From Paucibacter sp. KBW04 (lineage in GTDB: Bacteria > Pseudomonadota > Gammaproteobacteria > Burkholderiales > Burkholderiaceae_C), in NCBI RefSeq assembly GCF_003852425.1, contig NZ_QAJN01000004.1, positions 207,282-271,281 on the forward strand: a DNA stretch of 64,000 nt, written 5' to 3'. A program made the translations under genes and the position numbers. Positions 51,764 to 61,557 of this stretch are shown here, one piece after another. Position 1 is the first letter of the stretch. The number at the start of each line of letters is the position of its first letter. Under the pieces are notes generated by a model. It saw nothing but the letters and a program-made list of their open reading frames with translations, was not told the DNA's origin and did no database searches.

Positions 51764-54184
51764 TTACTTTGCGACCTTGGGCGCCGGTGGGTTCACCGCG
51801 TTGACGGCACTCAGCGCATCGATCAAGCCGAAGCCATCCAGGGGCGAGAAACCCTTGGCAAACAGGCGAGGCTTGAAGGTGGTGCTGAAGGGAATGGTGC
51901 TGCCGCCTGGCACGACGACCACACCGCTGACCGTGGCACCGGCCAACAGATCGGCGGCATTGCCACCGCCGCCGGTGGCGCGCTCGTCCCGGTCCACACC
52001 AAAGCCGACACTGCTCTTATTGCCGAAGGCACCGGCCGTGAAGTTAAGCGTCAGCTTGTCGAACTGCGTGTTGGCCAAGACACCGGCGCGGGTGAAGCTG
52101 ATCTGGCCGGCCGTGATGTTTTTCAGCGCGCCCAGGGTCAGGGGGTAACCGGTGGTGGCCGCACGCGGGTCAAACAACATGCCCGGCGCGGGCACGCCCA
52201 GGCGCACCCGGGCGGCATTGGCCGTGCTGAGGTCCAGCGTCACGTTTTGCAAGGTGTAGCCGGCCGGGGCCACCATGGACAGCTTGAAGGCATTGGGGTT
52301 GAAGGAGCTGGGCGTGTCACCATTGCCTTCCGCCATCACCGTGACCTTGGCCGCCCCGGCCGTGGCCACGGCCTCCACCAGATTGGGCTGCAAGCTGTGC
52401 GGCAGGGCCGTGCTCTGCAGCACGCTGCGCACCTGGGCCGGCGTGAGCGAGCCCGGGCCACCGGCTTTTTGCAGCAGCAGCGCTGCCACGGCGGCGGCAT
52501 GAGGCGCTGCCGCGCTGGTGCCGAAGAAATTGGGGAAGCTGTCGGCGTCCTCGGCCGAATCCGAGCTGAAGAAGGTGGTGTTGACCCCGTCGATGGCGGC
52601 CACATCGGGCTTCAGGCGCACCTCTGGCTCGGCCAGGCGGTTGCCGGCACGATCGAAATACATGCGCACCACCCCGGGCGAGCTGAAGGACTCCGGCTGG
52701 TAGGTCTGGAACCAGGGGATGGCCGCCGTGCCGATGGCACCGGCCGCCGAGTTGTGGCCATAGGTGACTGGGGTGTTGTAGTCGATGTACTCGGCATTCA
52801 CTACGCTGCCGAAGAGCACATAACGCAGCTTGCTCGCCACCGGCGTGAGCGGCGCATTGCCCTTGCGCACCACCACCAACTGGTAGGTGCCGCCTGCCGC
52901 AGAGATGTATTCCAGCGGCTGGTCGGTGGCCAGATTGTCATCCTTGGACGAATAGACGATGGCCGTGCCCGCGGCATTGAAAAGATAGATGTCGTAGTCG
53001 GTCGTGACCTTGCCCGCATCAAAGGGGTCATTCCACTGGAACACCACCCGGCCCGTTCCGCTGAACTGAATGGTTTGACTCACATCCGGCGTGCCCGCGC
53101 CGCTGTTGAAGTTGTGCAAGCCGCCGCTGCTGTCGGCGTCGGCAATCAAGCTCAGATCGACGCTCTGGCCGGCCGCCGTGGCCGCCGCCTTGCTGACCGA
53201 GCGGAAGTCAGCGAGATAGCCCTGGCTGGCACTGCGATTGCCGGCCGAGGAAAAGTAGGGCACGCCGGCCGCCACCACCTCGTCGGCCGCCTGGGCAATG
53301 ATGCCGTCGGAGAAGAAGGGCTCGGCCAGATAGATGATGTCATCGACGATCACATCGGCCTTGCAGGCGCCGGACTTGTCGGCCAGGGCGCGGATATTGT
53401 TGGCGAAATCCACCTCGGTGCTATAGGCCGTGGCAAAGCAGAGCTTGGCGGCGGGGGCCAGATCATGAACGATCTGGGCCATGGCCCGGCCTTCGTCGCT
53501 GCCGCCGGGCTGGTCCACCACCACCACCACGTTCTGGTTATTGCCCAGCGGGTTGCCGGTGCCGGGCAGGTCGCCGCTGGCCACATCGTTGGCAGCCTTG
53601 ATGGCATTGGTGCTGGTGTTGAAACTGTCGGACATCACGCCCACGGTGATGCCAGCGCCGGTGACGCCCTGGGCATTGACCTGATCGGTGCGCATGGCTG
53701 GCGCCCCCTGCGAGGTGGTCGCGCCCACATTGGTTTCCAGGCCCAAGGCCAGCACCACCGAGCGCACGCCCGAGGTCTCGGCCAGGCTGTTGAGCGCGCT
53801 GATGGGCACATAGGCCGTCAGCACACCCTTGCGGTATTTATCGCTGGAGGCGAGCACGCGCGAGCCCAGGCTTTCGGTGGCGGCCAGCACCGCCGGCAGA
53901 GGCTGCTGCCCGTCCAAGGTGACCTTGACTCGGACCCGCTCCTGGGCATCGAACATCAAGGCGTCGCCGCCTGCGCGCAAGGCCTGCTTGGCGGACAGCA
54001 CCGCCGTGCGGCCCTTGGCGCCAGCATCCAGGCCCTGCTGCTGAGCCGCCAACTCACGCAGACCCAGACCCAGCTTGGGGCTGGTCTGCGCCACGGCGGA
54101 CAGTGCCAAAGTGGACAGCGCCAGCGCGATGCTGGTGGCCAGCAGGCTGCCTTGGCTCTTGATTGCCTTTTTGTCTTGTTTCAT
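51764..54184 (-). CDS. Secreted S8-type serine peptidase with Glu in the His position
   Basis: 806 residues. Signal peptide (SLLATSIALALSTLALSAVAQ), a propeptide-like domain to about 165, then a subtilase domain. Asp lies in ITVGVMSDSFN (D186) and the Ser in NFFGTSAAAPHAAAV (S557). Where classical subtilases have the His motif, this has SDEGRAMAQIVHDLAPAAKL, with E231 at the likely catalytic place. That gives a Ser-Glu-Asp set reminiscent of sedolisins. A 300-residue insert between Glu and Ser includes a PPC-like beta domain (VVFQWNDPF, YDIYLFNAAG). Probably extracellular. AGGAA precedes the ATG and a terminator follows. It has no visible PEP-CTERM tail. Confidence 0.85.
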   Translation of the reverse strand: MKQDKKAIKSQGSLLATSIALALSTLALSAVAQTSPKLGLGLRELAAQQQGLDAGAKGRTAVLSAKQALRAGGDALMFDAQERVRVKVTLDGQQPLPAVLAATESLGSRVLASSDKYRKGVLTAYVPISALNSLAETSGVRSVVLALGLETNVGATTSQGAPAMRTDQVNAQGVTGAGITVGVMSDSFNTSTNAIKAANDVASGDLPGTGNPLGNNQNVVVVVDQPGGSDEGRAMAQIVHDLAPAAKLCFATAYSTEVDFANNIRALADKSGACKADVIVDDIIYLAEPFFSDGIIAQAADEVVAAGVPYFSSAGNRSASQGYLADFRSVSKAAATAAGQSVDLSLIADADSSGGLHNFNSGAGTPDVSQTIQFSGTGRVVFQWNDPFDAGKVTTDYDIYLFNAAGTAIVYSSKDDNLATDQPLEYISAAGGTYQLVVVRKGNAPLTPVASKLRYVLFGSVVNAEYIDYNTPVTYGHNSAAGAIGTAAIPWFQTYQPESFSSPGVVRMYFDRAGNRLAEPEVRLKPDVAAIDGVNTTFFSSDSAEDADSFPNFFGTSAAAPHAAAVAALLLQKAGGPGSLTPAQVRSVLQSTALPHSLQPNLVEAVATAGAAKVTVMAEGNGDTPSSFNPNAFKLSMVAPAGYTLQNVTLDLSTANAARVRLGVPAPGMLFDPRAATTGYPLTLGALKNITAGQISFTRAGVLANTQFDKLTLNFTAGAFGNKSSVGFGVDRDERATGGGGNAADLLAGATVSGVVVVPGGSTIPFSTTFKPRLFAKGFSPLDGFGLIDALSAVNAVNPPAPKVAK

Positions 54185-54319
54185 CGCTCATTCCTCGCAG
54201 AAAACCACCAAAGCCAAATGCCCAGGCGGCGAAGCTCCGCATCCAGACCCCAAGGCCTGAACACAGCGAAATAAATTCAGGGAAAAGACCTGGGGCCAAG
54301 GGGCCCGAGGCCAGCCGCC

Positions 54320-54892
54320 TCAGGCCTTGCGCTTGCGCTGGCTCAGGGCCAGGCCGGCCGCGCCCATCAGCATCAGGGCCCAGCTGCTGGGCTCAGGCAC
54401 GGCGGTCACATTGAGGCCATTGCCATCGGCGCTGATATGGGCCGTGTAGCCCGGCAGGCCTTGCAAGGCACCGGGCGTGGCGCCGTCCAGGGCAAAGCCA
54501 TCGGCGTAGGAGCTGGTGTTGGCGTAATTGGGATTGGCCACGATGGTCAGCAGATAGTTGCCTGCCGTCAGATTGGCCAGGCGCAGCGTGGCGTCGGCGC
54601 TGCTCTGGCCCGCCATGGCGGGGCCAAAGAAGTCATCGTTTTCACCCAGCAGCACGCCGCTGGTGGGGCTGCTCATGGACCAGAGCTGGATCACCGGGTC
54701 GAAGTTGCTGCCGTTGTTGAAGGAGTCGGTCCAGAACTTGAAATCACCCACCGCGCTGCTGACGCTGAACTGGATCTTGGCCACGCTATTGTCAAAAGAC
54801 AGGCTGCCCGCAAAGTCGTACTGCGCCGCTTGCGATAGGCCCGCCGCTGCACTCAGCAGCAAGGCGGCCAAGGTTTTCAAACGCTTGTTCAT
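54320..54892 (-). CDS. PEP-CTERM protein with DVUA0089-like domain
   Basis: 190 residues from the ATG at 54892. Signal peptide (LKTLAALLLSAAAGLSQA), a beta-rich domain (FKFWTDSFNNGSNFDPVIQLW, GENDDFF, AGNYLLTIVANPNYAN, YADGFALDG) matching the DVUA0089-type pattern, and the sorting signal VPEPSSWALMLMGAAGLALSQRKRKA. Exported and processed by an exosortase encoded elsewhere. It lies downstream of the S8 peptidase start in the same orientation, probably as a separate transcript. Confidence 0.88.
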   Translation of the reverse strand: MNKRLKTLAALLLSAAAGLSQAAQYDFAGSLSFDNSVAKIQFSVSSAVGDFKFWTDSFNNGSNFDPVIQLWSMSSPTSGVLLGENDDFFGPAMAGQSSADATLRLANLTAGNYLLTIVANPNYANTSSYADGFALDGATPGALQGLPGYTAHISADGNGLNVTAVPEPSSWALMLMGAAGLALSQRKRKA

Positions 54893-55054
54893 GCGAAGTT
54901 CTCCAGGGTCAAGAGTCATGAGAGAAAGCGCCGCAAGGCACTGGTCCGGCAAGAAGTATTGCCAGCGCTCGCCAAGCCAAGAACCCGGTTTCCCCTGATG
55001 AACAGGCAAAACGCACCGCTACTCGCACAACGGACTAGGGGGATCCCGCGGTGA

Positions 55055-58000
55055 TCAGGGCCGTGCTGCGCGCTTGAGCTCCCACTGCGCCAGGGTGAAC
55101 TCGCGGTAGGGCAAGGCCTGGGTGTCCAGCGTGCGCTCGAACCAAGGTTTGGCCTCGGCACGCTTGCCCTGGGCGGCCAGTTGCTGGCCGATATAGAAAT
55201 AGGCCTCGGCCAGACGCAGGCGTTCCTGGTCGGGCCGCTCGCGGGCCAGGCGCAACAAGGCATCCCGGTCCAGGCCGCCATTCAGGTAGTGCAGCACGGC
55301 ACCAGGCCATTTGCCCGCGTCCACCGAAGCCAGCTCAGGCGCGATGGCGGCGCGACCCTTGCCGCCGCCCTGTTGTTCGGCAGCGAAGTAAAGCCATAGC
55401 AGGCTGAACTCGCGCTCGGCCCCATTGCTATTGCCCAGGCTTTGGCGCAGGGCCTGCTCGGCCTGGGCGTAGTCGCCCAGCAGATAGTGGGTGCTGGCCA
55501 GCCAATTGCCCGCGCTGCTGGCGTCGGGCAAGGTGGCGCGGGTCTGAAAGGCTTGCAAGGCCTCGGCCGGTCGGCCCAGGCCGACCAGGGCCACGCCGCG
55601 CGCCTCCCAGGCGCCGCCCAATTCATTCGGGCCGGCGGCTGGGGAATCAATGGCGGCCTGAGCATCATTCAAGCCCGCGGTGAAATGGCCCAAGAGGTTG
55701 TTGGCCTGGCCGCGCTCCACCAGCAGCTGGGCGGCCCAGCGGCTCTTGGGGTCCAGCTTGGGCAGCACCGAGGTGGCCGCGACACGGTTGATCTCGTTTT
55801 GCTGCAGGATCTGAAACAAGGCATCGGGCTGGCCTTTTCTGAACTTGGCCAACCAACGGTCGCTGTCGGCAAACTGGCCTTGCAAGGCCTTGGTGTCGAG
55901 CAGGTTCAGGCGCAGGCGATTGCCGGTGATCTGCCGCGCCTTGGCCACGCGCTCACGAAAAGCCTCCAGATCGGCCGGCAGCACCTCGTCGCTGAGGCGC
56001 TCGAACTTGCTGGCGATGGTGATCTTGTTGTCTTGCAGCTCCAGCCGGGTGGAGAGCTTGAAATGCTTGTCCCCCACCTGCTGCACCGGCGGCGGCTGGC
56101 CGACAAAGGCGCGCGGCGCCAGCAAGACCAGCTGGCGGTCCACCGCCGAGGTCTGCTCCAGCATAAAGGGCATGCGGCGCTTGGCCTCGGGCGGCAGCTG
56201 CAATAGATCGGCCATCTCGGCGGCGGGCAGTTCCAGCTCCAGGCCGCCGCGCGTGTACGCGCCCATGCCGGGGTTTTGGAAGCTCATGCGCAGCTCTAAC
56301 TGATTGCTCTGACGGTCATCCAGCAACTCGGGCTGGCCCACCGTCTGCAAGCCGGGCAGCTGGCGCAGATAGGCCCCGGCCATGGCCTGGGCGATGCGAT
56401 CCACCCCGGCATTGGCAAAGCCGGCCCGCCAGCGCTCGGCGGCCAGGCCACGGGCGATCAGGGCCGTCTTGAGCTGGGGCGCCTGCTGCAAATCGTGCAG
56501 ATCCCAGTCCTGGCGATAACTCAGGCTGTCCTCGGCAAAGCTGGGCGGCATCACCGTTTGCAAGGCGAGCTCGCCGCCCGGCTTGGCTCCGCCCACCACC
56601 AGGCCCAGGCCATAGGGGTAGTAGCCGCGTTTTTGCAGGCTCAGGCCTTGGTTGGCGATGGTGGGGTCCAAAAAGTACAGCTGCTCGCCCACTTGCACCC
56701 GGCTGATGACGTGGTCGAACTGATCGTGCGCCGGCAGGTAATTGGCCAGGCCACGGTTGCGCGCCATCGAGACCAGGGTGGGGCGAGCCTCGAAACCCAG
56801 GCCGCCGAGCAAGGCATTGAGCAGCATGACCTTGTCCTTGCAGTCGCCCAGGCGCTCGCTCAGGGTGCGCGAGGCGGGCTTGGGGCGATGCGAGCTCTCA
56901 CCCAGGCTGGCCGAGAAGTAGCGCACCTCGTCCTGCACAAAGCGCAGGGCGGCCGCCACCGTCTGCTCAGGCGGCAAGCCCAGGGCGCGCAGGGCCGCCA
57001 CCTGCTCGGCCAGCTTGGCCGTGGCCGGCGTGCCGCTGGGCTCGGGCATGAAAAGGCCTTGGGCCCATTGGTCCAACTCGGCCCAGCTGGCGTACTCGGT
57101 GATCTGCAAGGCCGGGTAGACCTTGAACCAGGGCGGCGTGCCGGCCTCGGCCAGCACCGGGGCCACCTGCTCGCGCAGCACGCGCAAGACCTGCTGGCCG
57201 CCCTCCTCCAGGCGCTCGGGCTGCAGCTGCGCGCCAATGCCGCGGGTGTAGAACTTGCGGCCCTGGGGCGCTTCCACGCGCAGATGCAGCTGATCGATGG
57301 GGGTGTCGGCCGCCAGCTGCAAGAGCGTCGAAAAGCGATGCTCGTAAATCGGGTTCTCGCCCTCCACCGTGTAGGCCATCTCCACCACATCGCCCACCCG
57401 CACATCGTTCAGCACGACCAGGGCGGTGCGCACGCCATCGATCATCTGCTGTTCCAGCTGCTGCTCGCGCCGCATGATTTCGATGCGGGCGTTCTTGAGC
57501 CGGTCCAGGCGCTGACCCTCGCGCAGCACGCTGGCGCTGTGGATCACCAGGGTCTGGTAAGCCGGATTGAAGCTGATCTGAGGCTCCGAGACCTCGCGCA
57601 GGGTGGAGCTGTCCAGGGCCTGGGTGTGCAGGCGAAAAAAGCTCTGGCTGTCCTTGGCCTGCAAATGGATCTGCACGTCCACCAGACGATCGCGCCTGGC
57701 TCTTGCGCCGCTGGGGCTCGTTGCCTCGGGTCCGCTGGTCAGAGCCGGAGCCGGGGCCGCCTGCGGCAGGCCGGGAATATTCCCCAGCGTCGCGGTGCCA
57801 GCCTTGGCCGAGGCCGCCGCAGCGGCAACGCCTGAGGGCGCGGGCACTGGCTTCACCCAGGCCGGCATTGGGCCAAAGCGATAACCGGCACCGGCCACTG
57901 GGGCGGGATAGGGGCTGTCCTTGGCTTTGGCGTTTTTGCTGGCGGCTTTGTCGGCCAGCTGGGCCTTGGCAGCAGGCGTGCTCGCCTTGAGCGGGGCTTG

Positions 58001-58093
58001 CGCCCAGCTGGGGCCTGCTGCCAGCATCAGACTCAAGCTCAGCGGCAGGCTCGCTGCCAGCACCGTCTTGCGCCAATCAATAGTTCGCCGCAT
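55055..58093 (-). CDS. DUF3857/transglutaminase-like secreted protein with C-terminal repeats
   Basis: 1012 residues from the ATG at 58093; two TTG codons upstream are weaker. Signal peptide, an Ala/Lys/Pro-rich linker, a DUF3857 domain (about 150-340) and a transglutaminase-like core. The core keeps Cys in RLGDCKDKVMLLNALL, His in PAHDQFDHVI and Asp in YFLDPT. The last 250 residues are TPR-like helices. Probably periplasmic or surface-exposed. Family function is not settled; a papain-like cross-linking or peptidase activity is possible because the triad is intact. Confidence 0.85.
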   Translation of the reverse strand: MRRTIDWRKTVLAASLPLSLSLMLAAGPSWAQAPLKASTPAAKAQLADKAASKNAKAKDSPYPAPVAGAGYRFGPMPAWVKPVPAPSGVAAAAASAKAGTATLGNIPGLPQAAPAPALTSGPEATSPSGARARRDRLVDVQIHLQAKDSQSFFRLHTQALDSSTLREVSEPQISFNPAYQTLVIHSASVLREGQRLDRLKNARIEIMRREQQLEQQMIDGVRTALVVLNDVRVGDVVEMAYTVEGENPIYEHRFSTLLQLAADTPIDQLHLRVEAPQGRKFYTRGIGAQLQPERLEEGGQQVLRVLREQVAPVLAEAGTPPWFKVYPALQITEYASWAELDQWAQGLFMPEPSGTPATAKLAEQVAALRALGLPPEQTVAAALRFVQDEVRYFSASLGESSHRPKPASRTLSERLGDCKDKVMLLNALLGGLGFEARPTLVSMARNRGLANYLPAHDQFDHVISRVQVGEQLYFLDPTIANQGLSLQKRGYYPYGLGLVVGGAKPGGELALQTVMPPSFAEDSLSYRQDWDLHDLQQAPQLKTALIARGLAAERWRAGFANAGVDRIAQAMAGAYLRQLPGLQTVGQPELLDDRQSNQLELRMSFQNPGMGAYTRGGLELELPAAEMADLLQLPPEAKRRMPFMLEQTSAVDRQLVLLAPRAFVGQPPPVQQVGDKHFKLSTRLELQDNKITIASKFERLSDEVLPADLEAFRERVAKARQITGNRLRLNLLDTKALQGQFADSDRWLAKFRKGQPDALFQILQQNEINRVAATSVLPKLDPKSRWAAQLLVERGQANNLLGHFTAGLNDAQAAIDSPAAGPNELGGAWEARGVALVGLGRPAEALQAFQTRATLPDASSAGNWLASTHYLLGDYAQAEQALRQSLGNSNGAEREFSLLWLYFAAEQQGGGKGRAAIAPELASVDAGKWPGAVLHYLNGGLDRDALLRLARERPDQERLRLAEAYFYIGQQLAAQGKRAEAKPWFERTLDTQALPYREFTLAQWELKRAARP

Positions 58094-58201
58094 CAACAAG
58101 CCCTCCCCTGGCTTCGCAGAGCGGGGCGAAGCCCCAGCCTATGGGGCTGATTGTGCGGTAAGTGGAGAGCCCCGCCGGGCTAGCGTTGTCGCCTGAAAAC
58201 C

Positions 58202-59032
58202 TCAGTGCAGCAGCTGCTCCACATCACTGGACACATCGCCCGCGGCCACCAGCTTGGCTTCCAAAAAGGCCAGGTCCAGATGCAGATGCTCCACGAGCTC
58301 GGGCACGGCAGCATTCAAGGCCGCCACCGGCTGGTCGTGCTGCTGAGCCGCGTCAGCCAGCACCTCGGCCATGTGAAGCACCGCGGCCATCAGGGAGAAA
58401 GGTCGGCTCTCCATCGGCGCATTGGCATCGGTAAAGGCCTGCACCATCAGCTTGGGGAAATGCCAGTGCGAGGCCAGGGAGGCCGTCACATCCGCATGGC
58501 TGCAATCAAAGCGATGCTGCTCCAGTGAGTAACGGCTGCCCGGCTCCACCGCCAGAGTCTCCACCTCGCCCACCAGATCGGGTTCGCTCAAGGCCATCAG
58601 GATCTGGCCGGTGCGCAGCATCAGGCCACAGAGGTAGGCGGTGTCGGCGTCCAGATGCACCATCTTGGCCAGGATGCGGGCATAGGCCGCGGTGGCGATG
58701 CTGTGGCGCCAAAAAGCCGCCCGGTCCAGGCCCTTGACATTGGGGAAGGCGCCCGACAAGCAGGCCGCCAGCGAAAGATTGCGCAAGGTCTCCAGGCCCA
58801 GGGCGGCGGCGGCGTCCTGCAGGCTGGCAATCTGGTGCGAGGGGCTGTAGCGAGCCGAGTTGGCCAGGCGCAAGACCTTGGCCGAGAGGCCGGAGTCCTT
58901 GCCGATCAGATCGGCAATCGCGGCCAGGCTGACGTTATCGTCATCGAAGCTGCGTATCAGGCGATTCGCCACCTCGGGCATGGTGGGGATGGCGGTGCTT
59001 TTCTGGAAAAATTTCTCGGCGGCAAGACTCAC
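58202..59032 (-). CDS. HDOD-domain signalling protein
   Basis: 276 residues from the GTG at 59032, chosen because AGGAG lies seven bases upstream; a longer frame with Arg/Pro-rich lead is unlikely. HDOD features: TAIPTMPEVANRLIRSFDDDNVSLAAIADLIGKDSGLSAKVLRLANSARY and LGLETLRNLSLAACLSG. These proteins lack HD phosphodiesterase activity as a rule and serve as scaffolds in stress or motility signalling. Monocistronic here. Confidence 0.88.
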   Translation of the reverse strand: MSLAAEKFFQKSTAIPTMPEVANRLIRSFDDDNVSLAAIADLIGKDSGLSAKVLRLANSARYSPSHQIASLQDAAAALGLETLRNLSLAACLSGAFPNVKGLDRAAFWRHSIATAAYARILAKMVHLDADTAYLCGLMLRTGQILMALSEPDLVGEVETLAVEPGSRYSLEQHRFDCSHADVTASLASHWHFPKLMVQAFTDANAPMESRPFSLMAAVLHMAEVLADAAQQHDQPVAALNAAVPELVEHLHLDLAFLEAKLVAAGDVSSDVEQLLH

Positions 59033-59209
59033 AGCAGAACTCCTCAGCTCAGACCTTGGGACCGGTAAACGGTGGGGCATGCGCGGGCCCGAAGGGCCTG
59101 GGCGCTGCTGCAGTCTACGCTTGAGAGTGCGCGAACGCCGCACACAAATAACAAGGAATCACCCTGCACTCCGCCAACAAATCACGGCCCGCCGCAGCAG
59201 CTTCGCGAC

Positions 59210-60046
59210 TCAGGCCTGGACCAGGGCGCGCAGTGCCGCCGAATTGAGCAGTTTGATGGAGTAGCCACGCACCTCGATCAGGCCGGCGCTCATCAGCTGG
59301 CGCAAAAGCCGGGACAGGGTCTCGGGCGTGATGGCCAGCTGGGCCGCCAGCTCGCGCTTGCGTTCGCGCAGGGCCACATCGCCATCGGGCGCGGCGGCCC
59401 GTGAGAGCAACCAGGTGATCAAGCGCTTTTGCGCGTCCTTGGCCATCAAATCATGGGTGGCCCCGGTGAGTTTTTGCACCGTCTGGGCCAGCGCCATCAG
59501 CAGGCGCTCGCTCATATCGGGAAAGCGCTGCAACAAAGGCCGCAGGCCGCTCAGCGGGATCTCCAGCAAGACGGCCGGGCCCATGGCTTGCGCGTCTTGT
59601 CCGTGGCCGGCGCCCACCCACGCGCTGCTGAGATCCAGCCAGGCCGGGCCATGCACGCTGCGCTCCAGATGGAATTGCTGGTCCGCAGCCATGCTGCCCA
59701 GGCCCACCACACCGTCCAAGACGGCGACCAATTGCTCGGCCGCCTGCGTTTTCTGGAACACCAACTCGCCCGGCGCTACCCGACGGCAGCGGCCCAGGGC
59801 CTCCAAGGCCTGCAACTCATTCAGGCTTAGTGCGGGGCTGCCCATCACGGCCGCCCATTGCTCGGCGCTGACCCTGAGCTCAGCGATAGGCGTGCTGCGC
59901 CTGCTGCTCAGACTCTCACCGGAACGAAGCAAGGCCCGGCTGGCGAGCTTGGGTTCGGGCGGGACGGGAAGTGGGCTGGGGCTAGCGCTGGGGCTGACGT
60001 TCAGGGCGGTAGTTTCCACGGCAGGGCGGTCCGGAAGTCGGTGCAT
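59210..60046 (-). CDS. Crp/Fnr-family transcription regulator
   Basis: 278 residues. A Ser/Pro-rich N-terminal stretch of about 55 residues precedes a cyclic-nucleotide-binding-like beta domain and a winged HTH with LAAQLAITPETLSRLLRQL, whose E..SR matches the recognition helix of FNR-type proteins. There is no four-cysteine cluster (only one Cys is seen), so it is not an oxygen-sensing FNR. An FNR-like palindrome lies upstream, suggesting autoregulation (inference). Confidence 0.9.
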   Translation of the reverse strand: MHRLPDRPAVETTALNVSPSASPSPLPVPPEPKLASRALLRSGESLSSRRSTPIAELRVSAEQWAAVMGSPALSLNELQALEALGRCRRVAPGELVFQKTQAAEQLVAVLDGVVGLGSMAADQQFHLERSVHGPAWLDLSSAWVGAGHGQDAQAMGPAVLLEIPLSGLRPLLQRFPDMSERLLMALAQTVQKLTGATHDLMAKDAQKRLITWLLSRAAAPDGDVALRERKRELAAQLAITPETLSRLLRQLMSAGLIEVRGYSIKLLNSAALRALVQA

Positions 60047-60080
60047 AGCGGCGACTTTCAGGCTTTTGCCCGGGACTGTC

Positions 60081-60096
60081 TTTGAGCGAAGTCAAA
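60081..60096. promoter_or_regulatory. FNR/CRP-like palindrome upstream of the Crp/Fnr gene
   Basis: TTTGAGCGAAGTCAAA: TTTGA and TCAAA arms around six bases, close to the TTGAT-N4-ATCAA consensus. It begins 35 bases upstream of the regulator's ATG. Confidence 0.5.
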
Positions 60097-60159
60097 TGGC
60101 GGCGCGACCTCAGCGCCCGCGCCCCGCTCTTTTCACGCCCTTTTTGCGACAAACCAAAC

Positions 60160-61512
60160 TCAAAGAATCAGCAGCGCGCGGAAGTCGTTCACATTCGTGA
60201 AAGTAGGCCCGGGGCTGACCAGATCCCCCAGAGGCGCGAAAAAGCTCAGCGCATCGTGCGCGTCCAGCGCCGTCTGCGCGCTCAGGCCCAGGGCGCGGGC
60301 GCGGGCCAGGCTGCTGGGAGTTAGCAGGGCGCCGGCGTTCTCACCCACGCCGTCGATGCCGTCGGTATCGGCCGCCAGCACATGGACGCCGGGCTCGCCC
60401 CCTTGCTCGGTGGCCAGGGCCAGGGCGCAGCCCAGCAGGAACTCGGTGGCCCGCCCGCCCTGCCCGGGCTTTCTGCCCGGCGCCACGGTCACGGTCGTCT
60501 CGCCGCCGGAGAGGATCACGCAGGGCTTGGCAAAAGGCTCGCCGCGCCTAGCCACCGCGCGGGCCAGGGCACCATGCATGCGACCGATATCGCGCGACTC
60601 GCCCTCGATCTCATCGCTGAGGATGTGGGCCGGCAAACCCATGGCGCGCGCGGCCTCGGCCGCGGCCTGCAAGCTCATCTGCGGCGTGGCCAGCAGGGTG
60701 AGTTGCTGATTTTCAAAGCACGCATCACCGGGCTTTGGCGTCTCAAACGCCCCGGAACGCAGGCCTTGCAAGGCCGCGCTGGGCAACTGAATGCGGTAGC
60801 GCTGGCAGATGGCCAGGGCATCGGCGCAGCTCGTGGCATCGGCCACGGTGGGGCCAGAAGCGATGATGGAGGGATCGTCGCCCGGCACATCGCTGATCAG
60901 CAAGGTATGTACCCGCGCCGGCGCGCAAGCCGCCGCCAGGCGCCCGCCCTTGATGGCCGAGAGATGCTTGCGCACGCAATTCATCTCGCTGATAGAGGCC
61001 CCACATTGCAGCAGGGCGCGATTGATTTGCTGCTTATCGGCCAAACTCAGGCCCGGGGCCGGCAAGCTGAGCAGGGCCGAACCGCCGCCGCTGATCAAGC
61101 AAATCACCAGATCCTGCGGACCCAAGCCTTCGGTCAGCGCCAATAAACGAGCACTGGCCGCCTGGCCTGCGGCATCCGGGACGGGGTGAGCCGCCTCCAC
61201 CAGCTCGATGCGCTTAGGGCGGTAGTCCGGCGGGCAATGGCCGTAGCGGGTGATGACCAGGCCAGACAGGGTCAGGTCTTGCGGCCATAGCTGCTCCAGG
61301 CTCTGCGCCATCGCCCCACCCGCCTTGCCGGCACCCAACACCAGGGTGCGGCCCTCACCCGGCTTGGGTGCCAGCGCCAACAACTCGGGCAGCAGGGCCG
61401 GCATCACTTGGCTGGGCAGCGCCCGCCCCACGGCGGCGGCGTAGAGCTGCTGCAGCAAGTCGCGAGGCGGCGGGAGTGAAGCGAGGGGCGATTGGGGCGT
61501 GGCGGCATTCAT
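60160..61512 (-). CDS. Glycerate 2-kinase (MOFRL family)
   Basis: 450 residues. MOFRL-type glycerate kinase with LVLGAGKAGGAMAQSLEQLW, DLVICLISGGGSALLSLPAPGLS, INRALLQCGASISEMNCVRKHLSAIKGGRLA and VLAADTDGIDGVGENAGALL. Phosphorylates D-glycerate to 2-phosphoglycerate; also annotated as TtuD/GckA or, misleadingly, hydroxypyruvate reductase. It could recover glycerate formed from glyoxylate after purine ring breakdown; PuuD is encoded about 1 kb away on the same strand. Confidence 0.93.
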   Translation of the reverse strand: MNAATPQSPLASLPPPRDLLQQLYAAAVGRALPSQVMPALLPELLALAPKPGEGRTLVLGAGKAGGAMAQSLEQLWPQDLTLSGLVITRYGHCPPDYRPKRIELVEAAHPVPDAAGQAASARLLALTEGLGPQDLVICLISGGGSALLSLPAPGLSLADKQQINRALLQCGASISEMNCVRKHLSAIKGGRLAAACAPARVHTLLISDVPGDDPSIIASGPTVADATSCADALAICQRYRIQLPSAALQGLRSGAFETPKPGDACFENQQLTLLATPQMSLQAAAEAARAMGLPAHILSDEIEGESRDIGRMHGALARAVARRGEPFAKPCVILSGGETTVTVAPGRKPGQGGRATEFLLGCALALATEQGGEPGVHVLAADTDGIDGVGENAGALLTPSSLARARALGLSAQTALDAHDALSFFAPLGDLVSPGPTFTNVNDFRALLIL

Positions 61513-61557
61513 CGGGCGATTATGGAAGCATCGCCACGATGCTAGTCGCTTGGCCCA

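Noticed and set aside
54893..55054. A sigma-54-like TGGC...TTGC element upstream of the DVUA0089-type PEP-CTERM gene
   Set aside because: The spacing between GG and GC is one base too long for RpoN.
60160..61512. A 14-base match to the family-1 repeat (GGGTCAGGTCTTGC) near 61267 inside the glycerate kinase gene
   Set aside because: It encodes an ordinary in-frame segment (PQDLTLSG) with no hairpin partner; a chance match is more likely.
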